From Spirodela intermedia (Eukaryota > Streptophyta > Magnoliopsida > Alismatales > Araceae), in assembly GCA_902729315.2 (NCBI GenBank), contig LR746274.1, positions 1,116,001 to 1,180,000 on the forward strand: a stretch of 64,000 nucleotides of DNA. The letters are read 5' to 3'. Of this stretch, positions 1 to 14,561 are shown piece after piece. The translations under genes and the position numbers were made by a program. Under the pieces are notes generated by a model that saw nothing but the letters and a program-made list of their open reading frames with translations, searched no databases and was not told the origin of the DNA. Numbering within the stretch: the first letter of the stretch is position 1; each line of letters opens with the position of its first letter.

Positions 1-250
1 CTTATATGATTTTTATAAGAATATTTTTGAGATAAAATAAAAATAAATATAAAAAATAGAAAAAATAGAGACCCACTAACTAGTTGGGCCCACACATAAG
101 TCAAAAGCACAATTAGGGAACCATAAGTTGGGGGGGGGGGCTCAAGTGGCTAGGAGATGCTATTCAGACATCCTCCTCTATGTGGCCCACTTTGGTCTAT
201 TATCTCTCTCTTCTCTCACCTATATAAACACATGTATCTCTTCATTTGGA
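1..250 (+). mobile_element. Truncated LTR fragment, TGATAAGT family
   Basis: The first ~200 bases resemble the interior of the LTR copy near 29170-29370: an AT-rich tract with repeated AAATA blocks, then a GGCCCAC motif, AGCACAATT and a CTCAAGTGGCTA-like segment. The LTR is cut by the window edge on the left and runs into a copia-type leader on the right, so neither end is visible. A TATA-like CTATATAAACA near 221-231 may belong to the copia LTR that follows. The family assignment rests on by-eye similarity. Confidence 0.5.
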
Positions 251-529
251 GTTGATCTAATCTTAGGGTATAACCCTTCTTGTCAACATGATATCACAAC
301 CCTAGGGTTCTTTCCAACTGCCACCACTACCATTGTTTCACTACTGCTGCACCTTTTGCCGCATCCTCTATGTGCTCTCTTCTCTTTCTCTTTCTCTGTG
401 TGCCATTCTTTGCCATACACTGCAATCTACTGTGCACCACCATCGATTGAATTGTGAACTGTACTACCAAAATTTGCCGTTGTACCACATGCAATTTGCA
501 TGCCGGTGCTTGCCCTACTGTGGTGCCCC

Positions 530-735
530 CCTACCGTCACAGCCCTTGTTGTCATAGCCCCTGCTATCGCAGCCCCCTTACCATTGCAGCCCCTATTGTT
601 GTGGCCCCTTGTCGCTGCAGCTCCCCCTTGCCGTTACAGCCCTTGTCATCCCGGCATCTGTTGTCGCAGCCCCTCCCACTATGGCCCCTACTATTGCACC
701 CCTTGTCATTGTGGCCTCTCCCACTCTTGCAGTAT
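530..735 (+). repeat. Degenerate GC-rich minisatellite (CAGCCCC units)
   Basis: Successive short units of about 12-18 bases contain GCAGCCCC or GTGGCCCC followed by a variable TTGTC/ATTGT stretch, repeated more than ten times. Several overlapping open frames here, rich in Pro, Leu and Cys, are a by-product of the repeat and match no family I know. It sits in the leader or gag part of the copia relic. Confidence 0.6.
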
Positions 736-769
736 CTCACAATATCTCGCGATATCTCGCGATATTATT

Positions 770-1515
770 TCCTACTGCACTGTCTCTTGCCGCATTGTCT
801 TCTTGTTGTGCACCATCTCTTGTTGCGTGCCGCCCCTTGCTACACATTCTTGCACTTACATCAGTACGTTGTTTACCATCATCATTATAGACTAGGATAG
901 TGCATCTTCTCCACTTTAGGAACCTTGGCCCACAGCCCCACTTCTAATTGAAGTGTCTCCACTATCGGCACTCCTTCCCCCATGGCACTTCATCACAACA
1001 CAATTGACTTGATTAACATACCTCTTCATCAATCTCAATTATGCATTATAGGCATCGGGTGTTGAACACTTCTATACATCTCACAATATGCTTCATTGTC
1101 TGATGGACGATCTACCGGCCATCATTGACTCGACCTATGTTTCTTGGTCCTAAATTGACTCCACTATGGTCACCTAGACGCTTCAAAGTATTGAGCAGAC
1201 TATGGTTGTAGACTGTGGTATGTAAGTGTTCGAAACCCGATGCCCACGATGCATAATTAAGATTGGTGAAAATATATATCGACCGAGTCAATTAGGACGT
1301 GATAGAGTGTCATGAGAGAATGAGTGTTGACGACAGAGGCACTTTGACTAGAAGTGGGACCATAGGCCAAGGTCCATGAAGTGGAGAAGATGTACTATCA
1401 TGGTCCATAATGATGATGAAAAATAATGTACCAATGCAAGCACAAGAACGTGCAACAAGGGATGACACACAATAGGAGATGGTACGTAGTAAGAAGATAG
1501 TGTGGTAGTACACTG
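770..1515. repeat. Inverted repeat, arms ~220 bp
   Basis: The segment at about 770-990 (TCTTCTTGTTGTGCACCATC ... CATCATCATTATAGAC ... CTTCTCCACTT) recurs as its reverse complement at about 1290-1515, with roughly three quarters of bases conserved by eye. The arms enclose about 300 bases without a recognisable gene. It probably arose by inverted duplication inside the copia relic. Confidence 0.6.
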
Positions 1516-2126
1516 ATTACAAAGATACTTATAACATTGATTACATAAAGACCTTCTCCCTTGTGGTTCAACTGAACTCTATTCGAGTTCTTCTCTCCTT
1601 GATAGTGCATTGTGATTGGTCACTTCACTAATTGGACTTGTCTAATGCCTTCCTCTATGATGACTTGGATGAGTAGGTTTTCATGGAGCAATCTCTAAAG
1701 TATGTTACCTAGGGGGAGTCTTCTCAAGTTTACTTACTTCAGCATATTATCTACGAACTTAAGTAGAGTTCTTGAGCCTAATTTATGAAGTTTTGTGGCC
1801 TTCTTACTACCTTCAACTTTATTCTATGCATTGCTGACCCTACTTTCCTAATGAAGACCACACTTGGAGTTAATAATCATTTGGACTATGTATGTTGATG
1901 ACATTCTTATAATAGGGAGTGATGAGGCAGACATCTCTACTACCAAAGCTTATTTACAATAACACTTTGTCACAAGAGACTTAGGGACACTGTGTTATTT
2001 CTTTGGAATAGAGTTTGCTTATCAATTAGACAAAGTAGCTTTATCTTAGAGGAAATATCTCATTGACTTTCTTTAGGAAATGAGGGTTTTTGATTGTAAA
2101 TCGGAGTCATCACCTACGGAGGTGTG

Positions 2127-3494
2127 TGATAAGTTTTCATTATTATGAGTTAATAATTAATAAATAATATGACCTTAGCTTTAACTCATGATAAATAGAC
2201 TTGTATTTGTGTTAAATTGTGAAAAGTAATTTTTAATTAGTTAGTATGATTTTTTTAGCTATATTCATGTCAAACATTAGAAAATAATTGATGCGTAACT
2301 AAATTGACGTCAACACTCACATGTAAGTTTAACATATTTTTTTATACTTAAAATACCCATTATTTATGAGAAAGAATTACCTCTTTGACATAACTTAGTA
2401 AAGGTATGAGTATACTTATTTAAATCTCTCTCATATAGCGGGGCAACCAACAAAGGTTCAAATCTCACTAGAACCAAAATTTATGTTTTTATTTAATTAA
2501 GTCATGATTTTCTTGTAGAACATCAGTCAATGATTAAATCACTAGAATTACTTAATCATCAACAAAAATGTCATCAACACAATTCATGGAGTTTTATTAC
2601 CAACTATTAAATGATTCTATATAAAAAGATAATGAATATATTAAAAAAGTTATTTTTGATTGATCAATGAACGAGCCGTCATTAAGAAGATGACAATCTA
2701 ATGAGAGACAAGTTATCACCTCTTGAGAGTATATCAGTTACAATGAGGATGAAGCTCCTTAAGACACACCCCACTTTTATTCAGCTTATCTTCGTCGGGT
2801 GACAATTATCAGAGATTTGAAAGCCATCATATTTTCACTCCACAGGGTGACAATTGTCAAAGATAGTTTATCGACTCATATCATTAATTTTCTAGATTTT
2901 ACAAGAAGATCTAAAAATTACTTATGTCGTCTATGTTTAAGTAGAGCTTTTGAAATTGTAGACATCACACGATAATCTTTTTGAACACACAAAATTACAA
3001 TGATCATTATTGTAAAGCGAAAACTCTACCTTTCCTACTTTAAATTTTATTTTAGCTTAAATTAGTGATAATTTGTGTTATTTTAAGTTTTGAAACTCTT
3101 TTTTTATTAAATTATGATTATTCTCGTATTTATAGATCTTAATTTGATCAATTAAATCATTTGTAATTAGTTATGAAAGAATCACTAGACAAAACTCAAT
3201 TTCTACCCGAATCGTGTTTGTTAGGGCACTCATGTCATCCTAACATCCACACTTGAATTTCTCTTTTTAAAATTTGTTTAAATATTTTTTTCATCATTTA
3301 GTTTAAAATTCATAAAAACTCGTATTCTTACATCTTAATGATTGAGTTGAATTTTTCTCTATTTTTATTTTTTAGCTAATTATAATTAATTTATTTGCAT
3401 TAAAATATTTCTAAAAAAATCTAAAAATTAATATTTTCTAATTTTATAAATTTTAAATTTATGTGATTTATTATATAATAATTAGGTCACATCA
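2127..3494 (+). mobile_element. LTR (probably solo), TGATAAGT...CACATCA family
   Basis: The segment starts TGATAAGTTTTCATTATTAT and ends AGGTCACATCA. The same termini, and an internal TTAACTCATGATAAATAGAC motif, recur in the copy at 60124-61760 (opposite strand); the right part recurs at 29115-30885. It interrupts a copia reverse-transcriptase frame. The flanking pentamers (GTGTG and TAACC) do not match, so a clean target duplication is not seen and the right flank may be rearranged. No coding domain inside. Confidence 0.65.
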
Positions 3495-3539
3495 TAACCT
3501 TTCTCACTAAAATTAATATTTTCTAAAAAAACCTTTCTC

Positions 3540-6500
3540 AAGTTCCATAATGAATTTCTTTGGTTGCAAAATAGGAGGAGGGGCTCCCTTCCTTAGTGGT
3601 CACAAAAAGATCATAAAAATGAATCCCATTTTACAACCTTCGACTCATGAGGATGATAACAAATGTTCAAGGCCTAGCTTGGGGTCATAGTCCATGGGCA
3701 GCTCTCGTGTTGTCAAATTATCTTCTCGTTGCTCCACACTTTTTAGCTAGGACACATGGAACACGGGGTGTACCTTTGCCAAGGTAGGAAGCTCTAGATG
3801 GTATGCCACTGACCCAATTCATTGGATGACCTAGAAGGGGCTGTAAAAATGTGATGCTAGTTTAGCACAGGGCTGCCACACAATTGTCATTTGTCAATAT
3901 GGCAGCAGGTGGAGGTAGACCCACTCACTGACTTGAAACTTGAGCTCCCGCCACTTAATTGTCAGCAAACCTCTTTATTTTAGCTTGGGCACACTCTAAG
4001 TTTTGTCTGAGCTGTGTGAGGATATCATCACATTCCTACAGGAGTTGCTCTAGTTCTCCATGTGCTGTATGTTCATTGGTGAAGTGGATCAAGGTTAGTG
4101 GGGGCTAACTATAGACCACATGAAATGGGGTCATCTCTGTAGAATAATTATAGTTTGTATTATAACAAAACTCTGTCCATGGAAGACACTATACCAATGC
4201 TTTAGATGGCCACCTGTGAAACAACGGAGATAGGTCTCGAGCCCCCAATTGACCACCTCTTATTGGCCATTCGTCTGTGGGTGGTATGCGCTGGTCTGCA
4301 GAAGCATCATCACTTGTTGTTAGAAGAGAGCTTGTCAAAAGGCACTCATGAAGCTCCAATCATGGTCTATTAAAATTGATGTTGAGAACTCATACCATCT
4401 ACACTGTCAAAGGATGACAAAGTACAGAAAAATGAACTGACTTAGGTGGTTGACAATTACCATAATAGCATTCCAACCACTATAGATGGGCAGACCCTCA
4501 GCAAAGTTCATAGTGAGGTCCTCCCAAATGCAGTCTAGAATCGGGAGGGGTTGAAGGAGAGCCCTTGGGGATAGTGCCTTTGACTTGCTAGTCTAATAGA
4601 CTATGCATATGGCCACATAACGCTCGACTTCCATCTTCATTCCTTGCCAACGAACATTTCATTTGAGCTGGAGATAACTATGTTGAATCTAAAGTGTCTT
4701 TTTATTGCTAAGTCGTGAAATTCTTGAAGAAGAGCCGAAATAATTTGTGATGTTGTGGATAGCATTACCCGACCTCAATGAAAGAGGTGGCCTTACTGAA
4801 TGGTGTTGTGCTTTCATTTCGTATGCTTAGGCGACAATTCTTCTAAGATCTTCTTGAGATAAGGATCATTCATGTTTTCCTACTCTAGTGTTTGTGAGAG
4901 TGCATCTACCACTTGGTTTTTGTTGCTGGGTTTGAAGCAAATCTTAAAATTAAATGAGATAATCTTAGTCAGTCATTTTTGATAGTCGAACAATATCTAC
5001 TGTTGTTCCAATAGATATTTTAATCTTCGTTGATTGATAAAAATCTAGAACTGACACCTTAGCAAGTAACAACACAATTTAAGAATGGCCTAGATGATCT
5101 CTATTCATTCGCACTTGTAGATGGGTTTTTGCTAGTGTGTCAGCATGAGTGTTTGGCTGAAGAAAGTCATCAGCTTTTGATGTTATATGAGCAGAACTCT
5201 CACTCCACGATTGGAGGCATATGCCTTGAAATTGAAGGTGGTGGAAAAATCCAGCAATGTCGGTGCTGGAACTATTGTCAAGACCTACTTGAGTAGTTGA
5301 AATGCTTCCTTTACTATGAGGTTTCAGCCAAGTACATCATTCTTCAACTATTATGTTAGAGGTCAAGTGATCCTCCCAAATTTGTGGTCGAAGTGCTTGT
5401 AATTACCTGCTAAGCCCATGAATCCCTAGAGGTCATGGAGATTTGCCAACAACAGCCATGATCAAACTGTAGTGATCTTCTTTGAGTCCATGGCAACAAC
5501 TTCCTTTGAAATCTAGTGGCCGAGGTAGGCAATCCTCCTCTATTTGGACATGCATTTCTTTAGACAAGAAATACTTGAAGGCGATGTATTTCATGGTCCT
5601 CGTGGATCCGGCTATATACAAGAATACCGTCGAAGAAAACTAACATGAACCTTTGCAGGTATTATGAGAAGATTCAATTCATATTGGCTTGGAAGGTTCT
5701 TGGTGCATTGGTCAAGCTGAAGAGTATTACAAGGAACTCATAATGTCCATGATGTGTTTGAAACACCATCTTGGGCACATCTTCTGCATGTACTTGAATC
5801 AGTGGTAGCTCGAGCGAAGATCTAGCTTTGAGAAAACATTTGCACCATGTAGCTTGTCAATGAGTTTGTCTACAACTAGAATGGGAAAATGATCCAAGAA
5901 AGTCAACTTGTTCGATGTGTGGTAGTCCATGCAAAAATGCCACAAGCCATCTTTCTTTCATATGAGGAGTGTTGGGTTGAAGAATGGGCTATGAGAGTGT
6001 TGAATGAGCCTAGTTGTGGGCATCTTAGCAACCTACTTCTCTAACTTGGTCTTTTGACAGTGAGGGTAGCAAAATGGTTGGGGTGTGGACTTTTTGGCTC
6101 CCTGGAGGGCAATGCTGTGCTCCTAGTCATAGAGTGAGGGAAGACCAGTGATGTCTGTGAAGACTTATAGAAATCATTGCTAGAGCTTTGCTGCCAATCA
6201 TTAAGGGGCTACCACTAGCTTAATAAAATTGAGTTGAAATAACTCGAAGTAGGCTTTGCCCCTACAAGATTGACCGACCAAGATATCAGGGTGTAGTTGC
6301 AAGCCAATTTTCAATGATTTCACCATGAGGGTCACTTTCTCTTCTCTAGTGAGAAACAACATGGTGTAGTCATTCAATTCCAACTTGAGCCTGTGGTGTC
6401 CCTTCACCTAGTGCATGACAAGAATTATGTCGACAGAGGCTAGGGAGAATAGGAGGAAATTGTCGAAGATGATGGTTTCCAGAAGGTCAATGATGAGGCT

Positions 6501-7988
6501 TTGACACATCTCAAAGTTGAAGACTATCTCGCTAGTCTTGATGGTCACCTAGTATTGAGTCGTCCTAGTTAGTGGCAACTGCAGCTCCTTGACTAGGTGA
6601 CTATTGATGAAGTTGAATTTAATTCCAATGTCAAGTAGGACGGAGATCGATTGGTATTGAATAGTCCCTTTGAAATGCATGGGATGCCCATTTGACTCAC
6701 TAGAGATTGACAATAGAGATACTTTGAGTTGGACTATTGAATTAACATCGGGGGAAGTTTTGAGTTGAAGCTGACCCTCACAGTTGTCTTCCTACAAATA
6801 ATCAGAGTCAGCTAGTGTAAACAAGATGTTAAGCTCCCTCTTGCATTGATGGCACAATGTGAACATCTTGTCACAATGGAAATAGAGACCTTGCGCTTGT
6901 TGGGCTTGAATTTCCATGGCAATAAGATGTAAATGACGCCAACAATTTACCAGGGGGACGGTTGAGTATTGATGCTAGAGTGCGTGCATTTGCCACGTCG
7001 GAAGGGTTTCCCATGTCCCTACTTAGCATGCCAAGTGGAGGAGCATGTGAAGGCCACCCTTCATAAGCTGAGGGGCCTTTCTTTGGGCCCCTGCTGGCCG
7101 GTAGCCGACCCCCATCTGCCAACGTATACAATTTGGTTTCAACCCACTATGCTGTCTGCATAGTCGCCTACAAGTGATGAGGGTTGAGGCGTATACTTCG
7201 GCTTGAATCTCCTATCGAAGGCCCTCGAGGAAGTTGCCTTACAAAATGACGTCCGAAATGCTGCAAAGAACTCCCAACAAGAGCTCAAACTACTCGCAGT
7301 AGTCCTATACTGTACCTGTCTACTTGAGTTCGAGGAACTACTAGTATAGAGAACTAGAGTGTTTGTAGCTGTAATGCTCAAATAGTTAATATTTCATATC
7401 CTCCTAGTTGCGGAAGGTTGGCGAGTCTTGACCCACTAGAGCCAATGGAGGGCTTTCCCTTCCATGATGAGGCATGCCTCTGTCAATTGCTCGGGCCTTG
7501 TTAGTTGGTAGGTGGAGAAATAGAGCTCCTCCTGATAGATCCAGGCTTCAGGATTGGAGCCTGAGAAGATAGGAAACTGGCGACGACTAGCCTGCCCACT
7601 GTTGAGGTGTGTGTTTGCGAAAGGATCCTCCTTGTAGCCAGGATCACTTGCTTGCAAATAGGAGCTGGCCTTTGTTGGTTTCCTCAGGGGCCCACTCTTT
7701 AGACGGCTCTATGGTCTGCTTGGACTTGCTGGCTCGGATGAGGGAAATGCCCAACTGATGCTGAATGGAATCGAGGATTTGGGCAACATACCCCAGAAGT
7801 TGAGAAATAGCCCCCAATTGTTGGCACATGTCAGCCTGATCTGCTCCAAGTGCTTGAAATTGATCTGTGTCTGTCGCTTGATTAATGTGGGTGATGTGCT
7901 GGAATTCCTCCAGCTCTTTCTCAAGGGAATTGACCTTGTCATCAGTGGGTTTGGGCCCCAAGAGCAGGGTTGAGGCTTTGATACCAAT
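3540..7988 (-). mobile_element. Ty3/gypsy retrotransposon internal region, degenerate
   Basis: Read on the minus strand, domains appear in the Ty3/gypsy order. The primer-binding site TTGGTATCAAAGCC is at about 7973-7986. Gag follows at 7961-7430. Protease-like sequence lies around 6700-6200. Reverse transcriptase lies at about 5970-5640, with [17 protein letters not shown] and [11 protein letters not shown] readable. RNase H/integrase remnants run from about 5400 to 4100, and an integrase C-terminal portion (WRELKFQV) lies near 3960-3900. Many stops and frameshifts make it non-coding now. The matching left-hand LTR is not seen beside 3540, so the element is truncated there. Confidence 0.75.
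7436..7961 (-). pseudogene. Ty3/gypsy gag remnant
   Basis: A first open segment starts at 7961 with MGPKPTDDKVNSLEKELEEF, a coiled-coil-like N-terminus. A frameshift near 7650 leads to a second segment with FPIFSGSNPEAWIYQEELYF and LTEACLIMEGKALHWL, the classic Ty3/gypsy capsid motif (F-x-G-x-DP-x-W ... EG-x-A-x-W). It lies immediately downstream of the primer-binding site, as expected for gag. The frameshift and the loss of a continuous zinc-knuckle frame downstream make it a pseudogene. Confidence 0.75.
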
Positions 7989-8614
7989 TGACGAGGATCC
8001 TTCAGCCAGACTGTGGGTAAAACCTGCTGATTCCTCAAAATATCCTTGTATATATATAGGGAATAGTTTCTAGAACAAGGGAATTCATGGACGAATTTAG
8101 AAGAAAAATAGGGAAATAGGAAACGGGATGACTCTTGAGACAAACACTGGAATACAAGGTAAGATAGGTAAAGAGGGGAACCGAGACCTCCTAGATCTTA
8201 GGATCACCAATACAAGATGGTGAATCTCCAGCTCCGAATGGAGTTCTGCACGACTTCTCTTCCTTCCACCATGGTCGCTTGACCCATCTTATAGCTTTAG
8301 TCCCCTGTGTTGACGACCACCTCCTGTCCTTCACGAACCAGTCGTTAGGTTCTGGTCTAACAATCCGATCTAATGGAACATGGTACTTGACGCGATCCGT
8401 CGGTGTCGGTTCCTGCCGCTGTACTGGTTCGCCGCCGGATCCATCCGTTACGCACACCTCCCGACGTACAGGATCCGTAGTACTGTTGTCTCCGACGGTG
8501 TCTGGATCTGTTGTCTCTTTGTCCCGCTCCACACTTGGGCTGACTTGCTCCGTTACTAGGCTGGACCGATTTCTTCGTGACCGCTACCCCCTCGCAGGCC
8601 CACTTCGGTTGTCA
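7989..8614 (-). mobile_element. Likely 5' LTR of the minus-strand gypsy element
   Basis: Directly beyond the primer-binding site the plus strand reads TGACGAGGATCC and about 626 bases later ends GGTTGTCA, giving short inverted termini TGAC/GTCA. A TATA-like TATATATATA at about 8048-8057 sits near the inner end, as in many plant LTRs. Sequence shared with copy E begins within about 20 bases to the right, so the LTR abuts a duplicated block. The outer end is set by the TG/CA rule only, because no second LTR is available for comparison. Confidence 0.55.
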
Positions 8615-8787
8615 AGGCCTCAACGAATATATTCCGCGGAAATTGGACTTGAGCAGATCAAAAAAGTGAGACAGTGACAGGAAAAGCTGCAAGAAAACTA
8701 TGGATGCAAACATAGCAGAGGCCAGAAAGAAAACGACGCTCGTACGTCAAAAAATTGCAGCAATGAAGAGGGTATACGATTCCGAAC

Positions 8788-9047
8788 CAAGGGACGTATT
8801 TGACTTCCATGCCGTCTTCCACGCGAACCTTGACGACGGACTTACGGACTCGCTTGCTGAGCTCTCGCAGGACCTCAGCGAGGGGCCGGGTGATTCTCGA
8901 CGTCGGAATGTCCTCCTCGATCACCTCCAGGGGAGAAGGGCGACCTCTGGCCGCCAAAGTCCGGGCTCCAGCAAAGGTCGATGCCTTCCTCGACGGAGGT
9001 TTAGCAATTGTCATCCTCGAGAGGATCTTTATAGCGCAAGAAGCCAT
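8788..9047 (-). pseudogene. Duplicated exon 1 of the ODB1/RAD52-like gene
   Basis: These 260 minus-strand bases match exon 1 of the complete gene at 47083-47342 in length, reading frame and terminal splice donor context (CCTTG before GT). The translation starts MASCAIKILSRMTIA and contains ITRPLAEVLRELSKRV and VKVRVEDGMEVKYVPW. The frame is open, but no further exons follow: a gypsy LTR occupies the region from 8614 downward. The duplication breakpoint matches a point inside intron 1 of the parent near 46924, so this copy was probably born incomplete. It may still be transcribed divergently from B3GALT copy A. Confidence 0.85.
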
Positions 9048-9263
9048 GAGCAGGCCGAGCTGAGCACTTCTGGTCGAAGGCGGTGGGAATTTATGAAAAA
9101 CCTCGGACACCAATGGTTACTGTCACCTTCAGTGAGCATTACCAATTTATGACCTCGAGTCCTTTCGGCATCAGCCGACTGTCCACCTGCCAGGCCGCAT
9201 ACCCTCTTGCTCTTCCACCTGGCAATGGGACCTTGGACCACTGGGTCTCCATAAAGCCCAGCC

Positions 9264-9265
<2 letters not shown>

Positions 9266-9317
<52 letters not shown>
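9266..9317. repeat. (GA)n microsatellite
   Basis: About 26 uninterrupted GA units lie between the ODB1 exon-1 copy and the first exon of B3GALT copy A. The corresponding tract in copy E is at about 47578-47611 and is shorter. Confidence 0.95.
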
Positions 9318-9319
<2 letters not shown>

Positions 9320-9831
9320 CTGAGCTACGCCTATTTTTCTTTATTGCCTTTATTAAGAAAATCAATTCTAGAAAAAAGAAAAATCATTAAAGGACCGGGT
9401 TGAGGTTTACATTCTAAACGGGCCCATATATCTGTTTACGTAAAAATAGGTATTAAATAAAAACGCTATAATTCTTTTTAGAAAAAATATTATGGTCGTT
9501 AAGCGGGGTGCGCCTGGGCTGCATGACTCAACTGCCCGTACCCTCCCCCTCCTCAACCCTTCGTCCCCCGCGGCACCTCCCTCCCTCTCACTCTCTCAAC
9601 CCTGTCGCCAGGAAGAGCTGGGAGAACCCTCTCTCTCTCTCTCTCTCAGTGTTTATCTGTGATGATCTTCAATCAGCAGGGCTTTTTGATGTGGTGTAAC
9701 CCTGAAAGCTTCAAGTAACTACTTCAGCGTAAGGGAACATCGTTGATTATGAGAGCAGGAATACCCTCGTCGGCTTCTTCTTGATCCCACTGGAGTCGTT
9801 CGACGCTTCACCACTGGTCTGATACTCGTCC

Positions 9832-12208
<2,377 letters not shown>

Positions 12209-13585
12209 ATAGACACGAGAGAGAAAGAGAGAGAGAGGATGATAGTCACAGAAGTTGAAGCTAAGGCCTGGTGATCGAAGGAGAGTGAGAAAGGGAAACG
12301 GGTGTGTATGAGGCTTAGGGAGCTTACAGCTATCATTTGCTCCTTCAGCTACTGTTCTTAGGAGGAAGAAGGAGAAGTTTAACACAGCGATCAGCCGATT
12401 TGGATTGGGATCGGTGGGTTCCTATATGATTTTTCAAGGAACTCCAATCCCCACCCAAAATGCTCGCTATAATTGCATCCCATTCGCCGCCGGTATTTTC
12501 GACCGTCGTTGCCACCGGATCTACCGAACACCGCCGGGGCGGATGGCGAGGTGAAGAACCAAGAGAGGGTTTTCTTATGAACACATTTTCTTATAAATCT
12601 AGCTGTCCGCAATATTCAACAGTAGGTGGTTTATTCATATCTGGATGACTTTGAAGTCTTCTAAAACCCAATTAGTCTCCGATTGATGACTTGCGGAGTT
12701 GCATACGTGCCAATTTAATTTATTTTATCCTTGACTGTGACTGGATCCTACTTGGTGCCTTCAGTCACACGAGTAAGTTAAGAGCCCAGCTCGGCCTGGA
12801 TGGCCACTCACATTTCCTCGGCCGTTCCAATGAACAGATTCAATGCGTATTTTCTTATGCCGTGGTTGTCGAAGTATCAACTTTGTGATAGCCCTCTCAC
12901 TCTCTCTCGCGCGCGCGTTAGCGTCACAGTGATGCCCTGGCCGGCCCTATCCCTCGCAGACTGAGTCGTGACGTCGTTACCCTAGGTGACCTCGGTGGAG
13001 CAAACACATGAAGAAGAACGAAGCGTACCCAGATTGCCCAATTCGCTACCCAGACATCTCGAGAGATGATGAATGCGTCACCAGTGAAATTTCTAACTTC
13101 CAATATGCCTTCGCCCAACTCACAGAGATGGATAGAGAGAGAGAGAGAGCGAGAGCGAGAGCGAGAGAGAGACTGAGAGAAGAGGAGGCAAAATTGGACT
13201 TCATCGATGGAAGACTTTTGATAATTTTGACACCGATAAACCAGCTAAAATCCGTCTCCGTCTTCACCAACACTGGCGATGACAATAAAACAGATGAAAA
13301 TGGCGACTTCGTCATCGAAAGACTTGATAACAATGCAGCCGGGGTGTTTCCGCATGCAGCCACTGCTTCTATCTCAATGGGGAATACTTTCAAACCTGCA
13401 GCCACCGTGATGGAACATGGCCGCGAACAGGAAGAAGTCATAGGCATGGACCATGAGCCCCGTCGGACAGCCACAAGGCCCCGATTCTCAGGAAAATCAT
13501 AGAATATCTTATTTTACTTCTTTCAGTGGTCCTTCTTTGGACCAGGCAGGCGCCGGCAACCCGTTCGCCACCGTCCCTCAACTCC

Positions 13586-13592
13586 TATAAAT
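13586..13592 (+). promoter_or_regulatory. TATA box of extensin copy A
   Basis: TATAAAT lies about 130 bases before the extensin start codon, in a block (CCGTCCCTCAACTCC before it, GGGGCGCTGCCCGCTG after it) conserved in all five extensin copies. A TCAGCATCAAACACC motif about 25-30 bases downstream is a plausible transcription start region. Confidence 0.75.
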
Positions 13593-13718
13593 TGGGGCGC
13601 TGCCCGCTGGTTCTCAGCATCAAACACCAAAGCCCGACAGAGAGCAGGCGGTGGAAGGGGTGGGCTGAGAAGGTTAGGTTTATAAGATTCGGCGACCCCT
13701 CCAAGGGATCGAGTAGCG

Positions 13719-13997
13719 ATGACGGTCATGGCGGCAGTCCTGTGTCTTCTCTTAGCCTTGAGCGGTATGGTGGTGATCTCCGCTGAAAAGTACCCAACTC
13801 CTTCTCCACCGCCTTACCATTACAAGTCTCCACCACCACATCCACCCAAGGAGCACTACCCTCCTCCTCCGAAGAAGCACTACTACTACAAGTCCCCGCC
13901 ACCGCCCTCTCCTCCCAAGCACTACTACTACAAGTCCCCCCCTCCTCCCAAGGTGCACTACTACTACAAATCACCGCCGCCACCACACAAATACTGA
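13719..13997 (+). CDS. Short extensin, copy A (92 aa)
   Basis: This is a single-exon cell-wall hydroxyproline-rich glycoprotein. Residues 1-22 form a secretory signal peptide (AAVLCLLLALSGMVVISA, then EKYP). The mature part is built of Ser-Pro3/4 blocks alternating with Tyr/Lys/His: one YHYKSPPPH unit, then three HYYYKSPPPP units, ending SPPPPHKY. In extensins the prolines after Ser are hydroxylated and arabinosylated, and Tyr-x-Tyr triplets allow isodityrosine cross-links. The first ATG of the conserved MTVMAAVL/MTPMAAVL start was chosen; a second ATG lies three codons later. TATA box at 13586. AATAAA at 14289-14294 is a possible polyadenylation signal. It differs from copy E by one residue (Met18 versus Leu18). 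Confidence 0.92.
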   Translation: MTVMAAVLCLLLALSGMVVISAEKYPTPSPPPYHYKSPPPHPPKEHYPPPPKKHYYYKSPPPPSPPKHYYYKSPPPPKVHYYYKSPPPPHKY

Positions 13998-14288
13998 TAA
14001 CGTCTCTTCTGGGGCCATTTATGGGCAACGGTAGTGAAATAAGAGCCAGAGTCATCCCTACTACATGGCGCAGGGTACTCTGGATTGGATCCAGAACCAG
14101 ACAGCTGCTGTGCATGAAGGAACACGAGTGGGAAGCCTTCACGTTACCAGAAATGTTTTACTTTATCACTAGTTAATAAGTATATGTAGAATAACGTGTT
14201 ACCGGATTCAGTCTGGCCTCGTTAGCATTGTTTCGCCAGATGGACTGGTTTCCTTTATTCCAGATGAGCTCGTTTGTAAGACTTATTA

Positions 14289-14294
14289 AATAAA
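14289..14294 (+). terminator. Candidate polyadenylation signal of extensin A
   Basis: AATAAA in TTATTAAATAAACTGTATTT, about 290 bases after the stop codon. The same sequence follows the extensins in copies B (23645), E (50947) and F (56671). It is lost after copy C, where the sequence diverges into copia DNA. Confidence 0.5.
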
Positions 14295-14557
14295 CTGTAT
14301 TTTCCGCGCCTCTCTGTCTCTCGCTCTCTCGTTCTATAAATCTATCTCTATCTATCTCTCTCGTCCTATAAATCTATATCTCTCTCTCTCGTTCTGTAAA
14401 TCTCTCTATCTCCCTCTCTCTCTTCCCTGTCGGTAGCAAGAGCTGGGGAGAACCCTCTCTCTCTCTGCCCTGCCGGTAGCATGAGCTGGGGAGAACCCTC
14501 ACTCTCGTAAGCCCGTTCATCGTCGTTCCTCCGACTTGGCCTCATGTATCAGATGAC

Positions 14558-14561
<4 letters not shown>

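Larger units (their letters stand above)
251..2126 (+). mobile_element. Ty1/copia retrotransposon relic
   Basis: This is a decayed copia element in plus orientation. A primer-binding-like TGATATCACAAC lies at 289-300, where copia elements pair with initiator tRNA-Met. From about 1640 to 2115 the broken frame reads as copia reverse transcriptase: FLYDDLDE and FMEQ, then GESSQVYLLQ, GLLTTF, the catalytic YVDD at about 1890, GSDEADI, and the block TRDLGTLCYFFGIEFAY. Frameshifts and stops interrupt it throughout. An LTR of another family cuts it at 2127. Between 300 and 1600 no domain is readable; that part holds a minisatellite and an inverted repeat, listed separately. Confidence 0.75.

Noticed and set aside
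454-900. 148- and 131-codon frames with Pro/Cys/Leu repeats
   Set aside because: Created by the CAGCCCC minisatellite in the copia leader; both overlap in different frames.
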